This document shows positions 20,501 to 30,660 of a stretch of DNA of 64,000 nt, piece by piece. The stretch is from Porphyra umbilicalis (taxonomy: Eukaryota; Rhodophyta; Bangiophyceae; Bangiales; Bangiaceae), in assembly GCA_002049455.2 (NCBI GenBank), contig KV918877.1, forward strand, positions 151,670 through 215,669, given 5' to 3'. Position numbers and translations under genes: made by a program. The notes under the pieces are model-generated. The model worked only from the letters and a program-made list of their open reading frames with translations, ran no database searches and had not been told where the DNA came from. The stretch's first letter is position 1, and each line of letters opens with the position of its first letter.

Positions 20501-23246
20501 AGCTGTTGTTGATGAGTCACATGTTCCTGCAGGCACCCGTGTGGACGCTACCAGCAGCGCCGGCGACGGCGAACGAGATGTTGCGGCCGTGGACGGCGAT
20601 GGACGAGTTGGTGCACGCGCGCAGGACCGACGCCGTGCTGGTGGAGTTGTCGTTGATGGCTATCATGTGAAGCGACGTCACGATGCCGACACCCGTGTTG
20701 GAGTAGAAGGCCGCGATGTCGGAGCCCGTGCTGACGCCGCCGTCGACAGCGATGGAGACCTCGCAACACGCACGCACGACCGACGCCGTGATGGTGGAGT
20801 TGCTGTTGATGGTGTTCATGTGCATCGAGAACAAGACGCCGCCGCCCGTGATGGCGTAGGTGGCGGCGCCGTCGACACCCGTGTCGACGCCGCCGCGCAC
20901 GGCGATCGACACGTTGTCGCTCGCCCACGCGATCGACACCATCATGACGGAGCTGCTGGAGACGCGCGACATGTGGCCACCGACGCTGCAGCTGCCGACG
21001 ATCAGGACGATGATGGCGGTAGCGGTTGTGATGTGGGAGGTGGTCAACTTGGGGGTGATTTGTCTCTGTTTAGTGGAGTCTCTGCCTCGCGCCATGACGA
21101 TCCGTTATCCAGCTTGGACGCGGAGGACCTCAGGTTTATTTCAGAGGCCCTCTCCTCTACATGCTTCAGAGGCAAACCTGGACGCTCCGGGTCGTCGTAC
21201 GTACCGTATATCGAGAGGGCAATGCAGCTCGGGCCTGTGTCCGACAACGCTACGACGAAAAAACACTGCCCAGACCACGTCAAAGGTGCCCCAGAGGTCA
21301 GCCGCCGCCGTGAAACCACGGCCGAGCGCCGAGAAGGTGCTATCAAGCACGATGTTGATGCTGCCAGAGAAGTACATGCCCCCTCAACCCGCGGCTCACA
21401 TGCCAATGAGGCGCGTGGCCCGGCAGCAGCACATCACGACGAAGGGCAGGCGTCTGCCCAGGCGGTTGGGTCCTCGTCACGACATGTCATGCAGTTCCAC
21501 TCAGCACCTGTTACCGAATTGACATCGGTTCCTGAATTCGGAATGCACGGTCTGATTCGATCAAAGATTGCGTCGATTCGGACATTTGGTGCTCACGTTT
21601 TCCGAGTAGTAGCCCCCGAGAGGCGTCCTCCGTCCAGTCGCATGCCCAAGCGACATACCGGGGATAAGCTCAGGGTGCGCGTTCAGACCTTCCCACAATA
21701 CCCGACCATTGTGAGTGACGCATTCTTTGGCAGGCCTGCGGCCGACTCTAGTGTGAAACGCAAAGAGTTGAGGGCTCAGCTGCCGTCAGAACAGGAAAAG
21801 CGGTTGTCTGCTACGGAACTCAACCGAAAGGTCAGCGAGAGCGCAGCTTACCTTCGAGCCGAGTACAAAGACTTTGGTGTGAAACGCTTCCTCAGCAGTG
21901 TGAATGATCCGAGCGTCACATGGGTGCAACAGGTGACCGCTGCTCGGAACGAGAAGATGGTGATGGGCGGTGAGCCAAGACCAATCGATGTGTACTATCT
22001 TTCAGATATGTCACCTCGAAACGAGGATGGGTGCAGCAGGAGCCTTGGCGACCCTTCCTGTACCGCCATAGCGGCTCCTGTTCCTCCTCGTGAGCGCTTT
22101 GAGAATCCACGCACTCTAAACCACCACACCATGCTCGGTGCCGCGTCTACGTACGAAGGGATCAACACCAACCTGCTTTACGCTGGGACCAGAGGGTCCC
22201 ACTTCAGCTGGCACGTGGAGGACAGTCTGCTGCAGTCCTCATCGTACTTGCAGAAGGGCTCAAATAAGTTTTGGTTTTTTATTCCTGCCCCCGAACGTCC
22301 GCGAGCCGAGCGCGTCATGCGAGAACACATGGACCCCGCTGTACTGGCAGCGGCTGGAGGGGATGTATGGGAGGTACTCGCCGTGAAAGCGTGCCTTTGG
22401 CCTGCGACTCTGTTTCTAGCGCATGGCGTTCGCGTGGGGTTCCACACGATGGAGACTGGGGACTTTGTTGTAACGGGGTATGGAGTACTGCACAGTGGTT
22501 TCAACGGGGGACCAAACATAGCCTCTGCGGTGAACCTGGCATGCACGGGTTGGCTCTCCTATGCGATAGAACATGCCGCACACTGGCGTACGAAGCTCAC
22601 AATCCACATCCCTTTCGAAAAGTTGCTGGTGTTTGCCGCTCAGAAGCTAGCCGACGGGGAGTGGTGGTGCGGCGATGCAAAGACCTATGAAGCGTGGGAG
22701 CCAGCAGAGTTCCGACGAGATGTCGCCGTGATGGTGTCGTACTTAGAAGAGTACCTCAACAGTGTTGTTACCTTCATGGAAGTGGACTCTCAGCAAGGCT
22801 GGGGAGGCAAAAAGCCCACTGCTGTGGCCCTTGGAAGCACATCACGAGCTGTTCAGCGGTTTGTCGTCGAAAATGCGATCCAGCCGGAGGGTGAGCCCTT
22901 AGTGCTCCCAAACGAGATGGAGGGAACTGCTACAGACTACTCTGTTGACGGCGCTTCATGCCCTCACTGTGGTGTGGTCACATGGATTTCTGCGGTTGTC
23001 TGCCCGGCGTGCATTGAGCAGCTCGGTGATGATGCGGTTCCTAACGCGCCACTGTGCTGCTGGCGGTGTGCACCTGTCATGTTCGATGCAGAGCACGATC
23101 GGCTCCGCCAGGGTCTTCCGACTTCTAAGGACCTGGCCGGATGCCATGCTCCTGTGCTGGTGCAGCGGCTGTCCAACAGCAGCGTGTACCTGTTGGTGGA
23201 CAAGCTGAAGGTGCTCGGGGGGGGGGGGCGGAAGGGTGCCTCTTGA
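17523..23246 (+). CDS. JmjN/JmjC-domain histone-demethylase-like protein with zinc finger, transposon cargo
   Basis: One uninterrupted frame of 1907 codons from ATG 17523, the first ATG after the tandem array. Residues 1-~330 are basic/Ala-rich then Pro-rich and likely disordered; ~430-700 is a globular region of unknown family; ~720-1150 is low-complexity, including 51-residue repeats rich in Arg, Gly, Asp and His. From ~1337 a JmjN-like segment (LIRSKIASIRTFGAHVFRVV) precedes a JmjC domain at ~1545-1680. The Fe(II) triad is visible: H1564 and E1566 in FSWHVED, and H1657 in VLHSGFNGG. The 2-oxoglutarate lysine equivalent is in NKFWFFIP. The KDM4 Asn of the YL block is Ser here. A CPHC...CPAC...CCWRC zinc finger at ~1812-1850 recalls the C5HC2 finger after JmjC in KDM5/plant JMJ proteins. 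The predicted activity is nuclear histone-lysine demethylation; the substrate is unknown. It converges with the transposase 245 bp downstream. Confidence 0.85.
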   Translation: MEGGDASESLGPLPGELSRNQRRQVARARRRADAMTAEAARVVEEAARAVDAVDAFERGAVALAREADRNAHSAPAIPDGSILGSRRGGDRGRRRGRGSGTGRGGGEGQPIRRVEPSHVPDHCNGSGSPLGPVADSASISVRGLQLARGKSVRGRPGATQQTTAYGHGSRVTQRTHAMARGAVHVVDGAQSAPDMIAVVNDARRVLAGRVGGLTATQMRMLLSALELAGPWYLPSPSRLQVLSQCRGGCGDVEAIDSLLASAVRILHEDVDGVPSCGDTAAAGFLVQQALASHGCKGQCSAVAHRAPPSVHPFATPAAPVPAPRPSNTPIAPRAKAVADLSARRRPLLRQAPPPPKRFCLKASRDGDPPSTATVTTFAPPPPHGPQVLPRASSAGAPSRTRSVPVCPVPSASSLPVPPRFLFPVRAERHVQLSATDLASLEEGMEMSKHMMDGLLLWFLYWARSSGVIGGLRVLSALDGEDVKDASTDDVLIVNRAASVLLNRLVFSGGTVVMPVYSGRGWSGVVIRGLDKVVPSVVQAVLDGEAEPVHGAAVVLINTYAGNGGAEVDFEVLNGLFCSLTAAICQTRLRSKDCIGMRMRVNGCLRTRLPVRRVGTPAGEMADTADNLLAYFSLLHSAEPAAAACLLRADDGPQWRKAHSPRRLRGLIRRIVEAHRPGGKVWHEQEPAAELLNGCDLSEDEASDSGDCMKDVTDDEDAGAGGSARDGGGDGGGGSDGGGGGGSIPGRAGDRGARGSEDEDRADGRDKEDEVESRARQVFGREHGRRRDRGDVVDELHERAGRDADGRDGGDGRVDGARVDAVVHGDVQVAARAHGQRRDRGAVDDVLHVRAGRNADGRDGGDGRTGGARVDAAVHGDVQVAARAHGQRRDRGAVDDVLHERAGRDADGRDGGDGRVDGARVDAVVHGDVQVAARAHGQRRDRGAVDDVLHVRAGRNADGRDGGDGRTGGARVDAAVHGDVQVAARAHGRRRVRAAVVDESHVPAGTRVDATSSAGDGERDVAAVDGDGRVGARAQDRRRAGGVVVDGYHVKRRHDADTRVGVEGRDVGARADAAVDSDGDLATRTHDRRRDGGVAVDGVHVHREQDAAARDGVGGGAVDTRVDAAAHGDRHVVARPRDRHHHDGAAGDARHVATDAAAADDQDDDGGSGCDVGGGQLGGDLSLFSGVSASRHDDPLSSLDAEDLRFISEALSSTCFRGKPGRSGSSYVPYIERAMQLGPVSDNATTKKHCPDHVKGAPEVSRRRETTAERREGAIKHDVDAAREVHAPSTRGSHANEARGPAAAHHDEGQASAQAVGSSSRHVMQFHSAPVTELTSVPEFGMHGLIRSKIASIRTFGAHVFRVVAPERRPPSSRMPKRHTGDKLRVRVQTFPQYPTIVSDAFFGRPAADSSVKRKELRAQLPSEQEKRLSATELNRKVSESAAYLRAEYKDFGVKRFLSSVNDPSVTWVQQVTAARNEKMVMGGEPRPIDVYYLSDMSPRNEDGCSRSLGDPSCTAIAAPVPPRERFENPRTLNHHTMLGAASTYEGINTNLLYAGTRGSHFSWHVEDSLLQSSSYLQKGSNKFWFFIPAPERPRAERVMREHMDPAVLAAAGGDVWEVLAVKACLWPATLFLAHGVRVGFHTMETGDFVVTGYGVLHSGFNGGPNIASAVNLACTGWLSYAIEHAAHWRTKLTIHIPFEKLLVFAAQKLADGEWWCGDAKTYEAWEPAEFRRDVAVMVSYLEEYLNSVVTFMEVDSQQGWGGKKPTAVALGSTSRAVQRFVVENAIQPEGEPLVLPNEMEGTATDYSVDGASCPHCGVVTWISAVVCPACIEQLGDDAVPNAPLCCWRCAPVMFDAEHDRLRQGLPTSKDLAGCHAPVLVQRLSNSSVYLLVDKLKVLGGGGRKGAS
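19870..20530 (+). repeat. In-frame 153-bp repeats with 306-bp higher-order unit (inside the JmjC gene)
   Basis: GTCGTRATGCCGATGGCC starts at 19921, 20074, 20227 and 20380, exactly 153 bp (51 codons) apart. Copies 1 and 3 share GTGATG and GTGTCGACGCCGTCG, copies 2 and 4 share GTAATG and GTGTAGACGCCGCCG. This shows a recent 306-bp duplication. More divergent units continue to about 20.98 kb. Confidence 0.9.
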
Positions 23247-23491
23247 ATAAGACATGTTTCTGGTTACCACTGATTTTCTTTTGTTTGATAGTCTCCGGGT
23301 CCTGAGCTCTTACTTCCGACGTTCCCGGTGGGGCGTGGAGGTTTGTGCGCTTTTTTCATCTACCTTTTCGTGTGATACTGCCTTGACAATATTGCTCGTT
23401 TTGCTGGGTGAGGTGATACATCCAGAGAACACAATATTCTCTTTCACTCAGCCCCATCCTAGCGCAGCCGCATTGGCAAAAACGCCCCCAG

Positions 23492-26478
23492 TCATCCACT
23501 CTTGAAGTGGAAGCCAGATCTCTTGGTGAACATCACGTTGTGCTGCCCGCAGGGCAGAACGAAGGCAAGTTGTCTCACATGGTCAGCTGGTATCAAAGAC
23601 AATCCAGCTTCAGTGTCGATTGTGACTTCAGCGGGCTGTCCCAAGACGCTGAATGCCATCGCTGGTATCTTCCAGGTCTCACAGGCGACATGGAGCTCGC
23701 CATCGATTGTTCCAATGGACTGCACACGGACAAAGCGCAATTCTCTGCTATCCAACAGATCGGAGCCGGACTCGTGTTCGGGGGTGGCTCCGTTCTTATG
23801 CAGAGACACTGTGGACCCTTCTCGGAGGACAGACGGTCGATGCGCTTGCGTGGCTTGACGCCAGAATGCCAGAGTTGCGTTGGGCGCACGACTTCGCCAG
23901 AACTCCTCCGTGGATCCCAGAACCGTACGCGCGGCTGTTCGTGGACGCCAGCGCATGTTGGTGGACAGTGATTGTCGTTTGTGAGGACCGAGGCTATGAA
24001 AAGTGACAGACTTCAGTGGCTGGCCTTCTTGACCAAGAAGCCACGAAGCAGGAATCCCATGTGCGCCGGGCATGGAAAGAACCCGTGAGTACTGCTCTGT
24101 GTCTCTCCACCTTTGCATGGAGTACTCAGCGGGGTTCCGACTGTTACTCTGGCTCACCTCCCGCTTCGAATGTTGGTGGAACTTCTCGAAAATGAGCTCA
24201 CATATCGCTGACCCCAGCTGCGCAAGTGGGGGGTGCGATATAACAGTTCCAGTACACGATGTACGGACGGTCTCTCCCAACTGCCGTTAAAGGGTAATAG
24301 TCGACGCAGCTCAATCATGAGGCTCTCGCCCATAACTTGGAGCTCAGCGACGGTCGGCCGCTCTCTCATGGCCTTCTCCCCGTCCGAAGAGAGTGTTGGC
24401 ACATAGAACAGTGCCGTGGAAAACCGTCGCAGGGCCTTGAGACCTCTGAGAGCAGCACGTGCGTGAGGTGACGTGGCCGTGCTGTGCACAAGGTACTGTA
24501 TGACAGTGGGACCTACTGTGATCAGCACTGCATAGTCTGACATTGACAGAGTTGTGCCACCCATTTTTTCTGGCTCGAATGAGGACAGGATCGTGTGTGT
24601 CGGAACATGCTTCGCACTTCGGCGCATTTCCCGCATGAACTTGTCTCGCTGCTCAACTGAGAGCGCCTCGTACGCTTCCATCAGGAGGTGTGAGCCGATG
24701 TTGTAGTATAGTAGATGTGAAGGAGCAACTATGACGTGCTCGTGTATGTCAAACGTCTCAGGTCCCCGGGCCTCGGTCAGGCGCATCATTAGACTGCCTG
24801 TCTTGTCCGTAATGCCATTCAAGAGGAGTGCGTCCTTCACTGCGTCTGTCGATAGTCCCGGTTTGTTCTTTATGACAGACATGATGAGAGAAGTTCGCTC
24901 TTGCGTTCTTGAGTACCGTGAGTCCTTCACGTTGAAAGATACCGTGCTGCTCATCGCTCTCTCCTTCCTTTCTGTGTGTGTTTTTGTTTGCACAATGTCG
25001 CAGCTTGTGCAGTGCTCTGTGCCTGGGGCGCCTATTGAGTTGGAGAACTTGGCGGCCATGGGGAAATCAAATACACCGAGGCACAGGTACACCCGAATGA
25101 CAACACTCTCCTTTTTGAAGGCGTCATAGACAGCCAAGCCCTCCTTACCTGCTATTATCAAGTCGTCGACGATTTTTTTGAGCAGGGCATCCGGGCTTGC
25201 TCCTGGGGGGAGGTAAAAGAGAGGACGGACAGAATACGCACGATCCTGCAAGCACAGCGATGTGTAACCCCCGTAGTAGCCCTCCAGGCTTCCGCGGCGA
25301 CGCTTATGCACATTGAACTCGTCGCCGTACAGCGACACGTACAGCACATATGGGTCCTTCTCGGAAAGGTTGTCTTCGCAGGGCTGAGGCACATGTGACA
25401 GCTCTAAGGGGCTGGTGGCAGTCAAAGCTGACCATGAATTCTTTTCATGCTCGGTGGACTCCCGTACGGCGATAACAAACACGCCACCGGACCGCGTGAA
25501 GCGTAGCGTAACACGGCGCTCTTCCGTGAAACAGGACGCCCAGCGCTCTGGCGGCATAAACCCGGGGAGCGCCTCAAACAGCGCGAGTGAGTCACCTACC
25601 CGCAACGTGCGTTCAGGAGCATACGTGGACGCCGATATGGTTACGCATCCGTCAGGCGCCATGGAGGTGCTTAACAAGCGGGCCTCGAACACGGTCGCTT
25701 CATCAAAAGAGATCTTGGCGGTGCATCCAATGTCAAAGCTGTGTTCGTCTCGGAAGAAGACCCTGTTCACATTAAACCTGGCGGGGTCCCTGGCCGCCAC
25801 TGTTTGAAAGAACTCGGCCGGTCGCTCGACAGTGCCCATTCGAGAGTCCCCTTTGTTGTGGAACAGTGCTGCTGTTACAGGATCCGCAAAGTCCCTCTTT
25901 ATGTGCTCAGAAAACGTAATGTACGACACTTCCACGTTCGGCAGTTTACGCATGGCTTTCCCTTTTCCAACAGGTAGCTGGCGTGTTGTCGTCTCCCGTC
26001 GTAGGGGTATTGCAGACTTCAACATGTGCTCGCGCAGTTTTCGCAAGCGCCACCGCGACGGCCATTTTTCTGTCGGATCAAAGGAGTTTTCTGCCTCTCG
26101 CATAATGTCGTACTGCCTCAGCGTGACGCGCGCTCTGCCGTACAGGTAACCGAAGCACACGAACTCGCGACGTGATACAAAGCCCCCACGATCGCGGTCC
26201 CCCTCGAAGGAGAATTCCGAGTCATCTGAGGGACACCCGTCACGCCCAGAGTCGGAGGATAGAGCAACGTCCTCATAGTCTCCCACAGAATGCGCTGGTG
26301 CCTCCCTGGTGCCTGAATCATCTGGGGTTTGGTTTGCGACGCTGCTTTCAGGATCCTCCAAGCCGCCAGTACGGGCAGCCGAGCCTGATGACGCTTGCTG
26401 CTCTTCCATGTGCAATAGGTTCCCATCATTGAGATGAAAGAAGGCAGCACCTCGCGGGCCACGCCGGCGACGCTTCAT
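23492..26478 (-). CDS. Tnp2/KDZ-type transposase, two exons
   Basis: Proposed model: exon 1 26478-24282, intron 24281-24208 (GT...AG, 74 nt), exon 2 24207-23492; phases match and give 970 residues. The start is the first ATG (KRRRRGPRG follows, a possible nuclear signal); the frame upstream opens only from GTG. Seen motifs: YVSLYGDEFNVHK (candidate catalytic D386), VDDLIIAGKEGLAVYDAF and GAPGTEHCTSCD (C490, C493), an arrangement shared by Tnp2/CACTA and KDZ-like transposases. They are followed by FDIHEHVIVAPSHLLY. The intron joins LLPFNG to ICELIFEKFHQHSKRE (~734-749), a conserved E-L..E..HQ..KR block. The C-terminus has RFVRVQSIGT and SLIPADHVRQLAFVLP. A relic with homologous blocks lies at 49752-51153. 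The family level is my judgement; the exact superfamily needs a profile search. Confidence 0.72.
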
Positions 26479-28165
26479 GTCTTCTTTTGTGCCGTGGTCG
26501 TACACTGCGGAATAACACGTTCTGTAAGAGCACGGGCAGTCACCCAAGTTTAGTGGTAGTGACACACACTAGACGTCAGTCCAGGGAGAGGCCTTTTGTG
26601 TACACGGATAGTCAAGCATAAGACGGTCAAACTCAAGAACGCAACCACAGAGGGAAAGCAGAACAAAGAGATCCTCATATAGAGACGGTACACAGTGCGA
26701 CGCGAGGAGAGGTGACACCACGAGCTGGGCATATGCACGGAGCGGGGGCAGTACGATAACAGCAGCGTACAAGGACAAGGTTGCAGGAGAAACGGTGGAG
26801 GAGGGCGGTGCAGAGGCAATGCACCACGCCGAGGCTCTCCCGAGACTCAGGTGCGTGCGCCAGAGACGAGCGACGTTCCGGTAGTCAGATCTGTACGTTT
26901 TGCGTCGTTCCCGGTTGCAAGACCCTCCAAGATCAACCGCACTTGGGCGACAAAGCGACGTGTCCACTTGTGCAACTGCTCCTGCCATGGGCTAGTCCGT
27001 TGCCTGGTTCTCAGTTTGATCCTGACGACTATCTGGGGGACTGTTCCTGAAGATTCCGCAGATGATCCTCACGATGATCTTCAGGATAGACTAGACGGGA
27101 GCACTGGAAGAGCTCGCAGGATAGAGTGCTGATTAATTCCATGTCTCGCCCCACATCGGGTTTGGGATCGCCTCAGGACGATCCTTCGGAATAACTGACA
27201 GACGGTCCTGAGCCAATCTGTGGATCAATACAGTACGATCTTAGAAACGCGTCGAACCAACCTCGAGAATCGATGTGGCTGTATGGGAAACCCGATCCTC
27301 AGTCTTATCCCGTGGATTTCTCGATTTTGCGGCTAGGATTAAATAAGGACGAGCATCCGTCTCGCTGTGAATACCCATACTCGGTGAATGAGCAGTGGTC
27401 AGATACCCGCGAAACCTGACGTCCAAGGGTATCAAGAGTGTTACTCGTACTCTCGATTCTGGATAATTCGACACTTTTGACGGTGAATTGACCGGATACT
27501 CCCACATCAAATCGATGCCTGGCAATCTGAGCAGAGGCAGAGCGTGCGATTCGGGCCAACATCACGCATCTGCATGCGTGCGAAGCGAGTGACAGCCCAC
27601 CATCCACCCTCTTGCGCTCTTAGGCGTTCGTCATCCTTCTCTGCTCTCCCCGTTCCTCCGCCCCGATCTTCATCCTCGCCCACCACGCGGCGCGGCGGCG
27701 GTCACCTTCCCAACCCTCCCGTTCGTCTCGCCTTTCGCGAGCCTCTCGCTCGCTCCTTGCACTTCCACCGAGAGTTCCAATCGGTCCTTGGGGTGGACGC
27801 ATTCGACAGGGCCTGTAGCCCTGATCGCCGCCCGGTCGGACCCAGTGACAATGCTCGTTCGGGCCGAGGAGCCAACGGAGGTCCGGCACCACGACGACAT
27901 CAGCCGCTTAACGAATAAATTGGTATCAAAACTACAAAGTTAGCTGCACGAAGGAGGTATGCATTCCTGTGAAAGGTATACGCATACCCGCGCCTCGGAA
28001 CGACATCGAATACCGACGTCCCAAAACTTCAAGGGTATGTACTCTTGATACCCGCTCTGTCAGGTTTGAGCGATACTCATACTCGGACGTCTAAAATCCG
28101 GCCCACTGTCAGCCAATACTCGGTGGCTGGATCCGAGCCACATACCGTACTCGTGGCTGAAACTG

Positions 28166-28184
28166 ATACCCTTGGTGAGGCCTG
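28166..28184 (-). repeat. Right terminal inverted repeat of the 15.6-kb transposon
   Basis: Reverse complement reads CAGGCCTCACCAAGGGTAT; followed directly by the second ATTGGAAC at 28185-28192. Confidence 0.88.
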
Positions 28185-28449
28185 ATTGGAACCCAAGGGC
28201 GCATGACAGTTGGCGCTCTGTCCGTTTCTTCGACTGAAGGTGTTGGTGGGGGCGAGCCGGGGAGCATGCGTGGGGTGGTGGAGCTGGCTGTCGCTGCCGC
28301 CGGCTCGAGGGGGGGCGGAGGTCCTATTGTTGTCACATCCCAGTGAGCGTGGCGGTCTGCGGCGAGAGAGAAAGTACTTTCTAGAGACAAGAGAGAGAAA
28401 GGAAACAGAACGAGAACAGCGAGAGAAAGGCAAAGAAGAGGTGGGGGGA

Positions 28450-29150
28450 CGACGCGGCCAGATCCACCTCCAGGTCCACCCCGCCCTGCGTGGACACGTC
28501 CATCGCGTCCACGTCCAGGATGGCACCACAATCGCCTACACGCGGCGACGAGGACGAGCCCGCCGCCACGTCCGCCACCAGCGGCTCCCCCTCCCTCCAC
28601 AACCGCCGACTGCAGGGCGGGCGACAGCGGCAGCGCAGCCGAGCCCGCCGCCACGGCCGCCACCACCTGCTCCCCTCCCCCAACCGCCGACTCGGCGGCG
28701 GGCGTCGGCGACGTCCAAGCCGAGCCCGCCGCCACGGCCGCCGCCACGGCCGCCGCCACGTCCCCGCCTTCCACGGCCGTCGACTGGGGGCCAGGCGACA
28801 GCGTCGACGCGGCAAAGCACGCCGTCACGGCCGCCGCCACCCCCTCCCTCCGCCGGACCGCCGACTTGCGAGCCGGCGAAAGCGGCGACGCAGCCGAGGC
28901 CGCCGCAAAGCCGCCCACAGGCTGCTGCCCGCCCCGCGACCACCAACTCGGGGGCGGGCGACAGCGGCGACGCGGCCGAGTCCGCCGCCACGACCGCCAC
29001 CGGCTGCTCCCCCCCCCAACGACTGCGGACTCTGGGGCGGGCGATGGCGGCGACGCCGCCCAGCCCGGCGACACGCCCACAGACGAGACTGGGGCGAGGT
29101 CGCCCGCACTGCCCCCAGGCAACAACGTTGATCGGGTTTGCACCCGCCCA
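28450..29150. repeat. GC-rich degenerate repeats, coding status unclear
   Basis: Blocks of the type CGACAGCGGCGACGCGGCCGA followed by CGCCGCCACGACCGCCAC recur about six times with irregular spacing. Plus-strand frames read acidic units such as AGDSGDAAES but change frame between blocks, and a 344-codon minus-strand frame is open through them. This looks like either a decayed low-complexity coding region or simple repeat expansion; I do not support a gene here. Confidence 0.4.
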
Positions 29151-29199
29151 GGCGGTTCCCCCCTAACAGTCAGGACCCCCGATCATTAAAAAAGGCGCG

Positions 29200-30660
29200 A
29201 AGCGCAACAAACAGCCTCGGAGCATGCACCCCCAAAACGCCCGGACAAGGCAAGCGCCACAGAGAAACCACAAGCGCTCGACAGGCCGGGACCGCAGACG
29301 CCCGACCGCCCGCCGTCCGACGCGGCTGGTGCCGTGCCCCGCGCCGCCGCCGCCGCAGTGCGGCGCTGCCGGCGGCCGCCACGGTGGCAGTGACGGCGGC
29401 AGCGCCAGTGGCGGCACCGCCGCCGATGCAGCGCCACTCGCGGTGAGGGGGGGGGGGGGGTCGATGGAGGGGCGGGGGGGTAGGGCGTACGGACTGCACC
29501 GCCCCCACAGACGGCGACGCGACGCCCGGGGGCGAGCCGCCGCAGCGCGCTGCGCCACCGCCGCGCGCGTGGCCGCAGGTGCGCCGCGCGTGTCCGACTC
29601 GGCCCCCGCCCGTGGCGCGGCCGTCGCCACCCAGCTCCACACGGGGGGGACACGCTCCGCGCTGCGTCGGCGGCGGCGTCGGCGGTGGCACCCGCAGCCG
29701 CGCCGTCGCCGGCTAGTGCCCACCCACCGGCGGCGGCGGCGGCGGCGGCGCCCGCCACCGGCGGCAGGTCGCGCGCGCCGTCGCCCGCGCGCCCGTGGCA
29801 GACGTCGCGCCGCCGCGATGGGCAGATGCGCCGCTGCCGCCACGCGTAAGGGACGGGGGACGCCCCCCCCCCCCCGCCCCCCCCTCTCAGTGACCGCCGG
29901 CCGCGGCGCCGCACGCCGCCCTGTTATTGGCGCCGCTGCCGCCGGCGGGCGAGCGCCGCGCGCCTGTCGGTACCGCCAGCCACGGCGGCGGGTGTGGCCG
30001 ACGGTGGCCGCGTCGCCGCCGCCCGCCCCGCGCGCCCCGTCCGCGTGCCACCCGACGGCGACCCGCGCGTGCGACGGCGACCGCAGCGGCCATCCCCCCG
30101 CCCGTGACCTCACCGCCCCCGCCCACGGGGGTCCCCTCACCAGTGCGCGCGGCACACCCCACACGACGACCACACGGGCAACGTCGGCGACGGCCGCCGC
30201 CGCCCCCGACGCGGCGGCTCCGTCGACCGTCAAGAGCCGCCGCCGCGGCGGCGGCCGACGCGCCGAGACGCACCGCCACCGCTCGCCGCAGCCGCAGGGC
30301 GGGGGAGGGGGGGGGGGGGAGGGTGCACCGCCGGCGGCAACGCCGACGCCACCCCCGTCGCCGGCATGGGTGGGGGCGGCAGAAGCGCAGCTGCTCGCGA
30401 CGTTTTAGTCATCGACGGCCGGTGGCGGTGGTGGCGGCGGGGGGGGCGGGTGGGCGGCGTCGGAGGCGGGGGCGGGGGGGGGGGGGAGCGGCCGCGCCGC
30501 CGCGGCGGGCGTGGCGGGCGCTGGGTGCCCGACCGTCCCGCCGGCGCCCCCTCCACAAGTGTGCAGAACGAAGCGCGGCGGCATCCACCGCCGACGCGAA
30601 CTTTCGTACGGGTCCGAAAGGAAACACAGACACGCAGGTGCACACACAGGTTTTGCCATG
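29200..30660. other. Very GC-rich region with overlapping open frames; no gene supported
   Basis: Frames are open on both strands (for example 29224-30408 plus and 30233-29163 minus) because of (GCC/GGC)n composition. Translations are Arg/Pro/Ala/Gly low complexity without any recognised motif; there is no CCT motif here although composition resembles that of the CCT genes. Confidence 0.4.

Larger units (their letters stand above)
12576..28184. mobile_element. 15.6-kb KDZ/Tnp2-type DNA transposon carrying a JmjC gene
   Basis: The left end 12576-12594 and the reverse complement of 28166-28184 both read CAGGCCTCACCAAGRGTAT, a 19-bp TIR with one mismatch. Immediately outside, ATTGGAAC occurs at 12568-12575 and again at 28185-28192, an exact 8-bp target-site duplication. 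Both ends are more AT-rich than the window and carry subterminal ACTCATACTCG and GGGTAT motifs (12.60-12.65 kb; 27.36-28.15 kb). Inside are, in order, a two-exon gene (minus), a 164-bp tandem array, a JmjN/JmjC gene (plus) and a two-exon transposase (minus). Eight-bp TSDs are known for Zisupton (KDZ) and hAT; the transposase is not hAT-like. The intact TSD argues for a single unit inserted at one time. Confidence 0.88.

Noticed and set aside
19166-20536. 456- and 443-codon minus-strand frames rich in Ser/Arg/Pro or His/Arg
   Set aside because: Shadows of the repetitive part of the JmjC gene; kept open by the 153-bp repeat length being a multiple of three.
28109-29143. 344-codon minus-strand frame crossing the right transposon end
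   Set aside because: It would span the TIR and target duplication at 28166-28192, which is implausible for a real gene given the clean insertion boundary.
29163-30408. Long overlapping frames on both strands
   Set aside because: Very high GC makes stop codons rare; no motif or composition distinguishes one frame.
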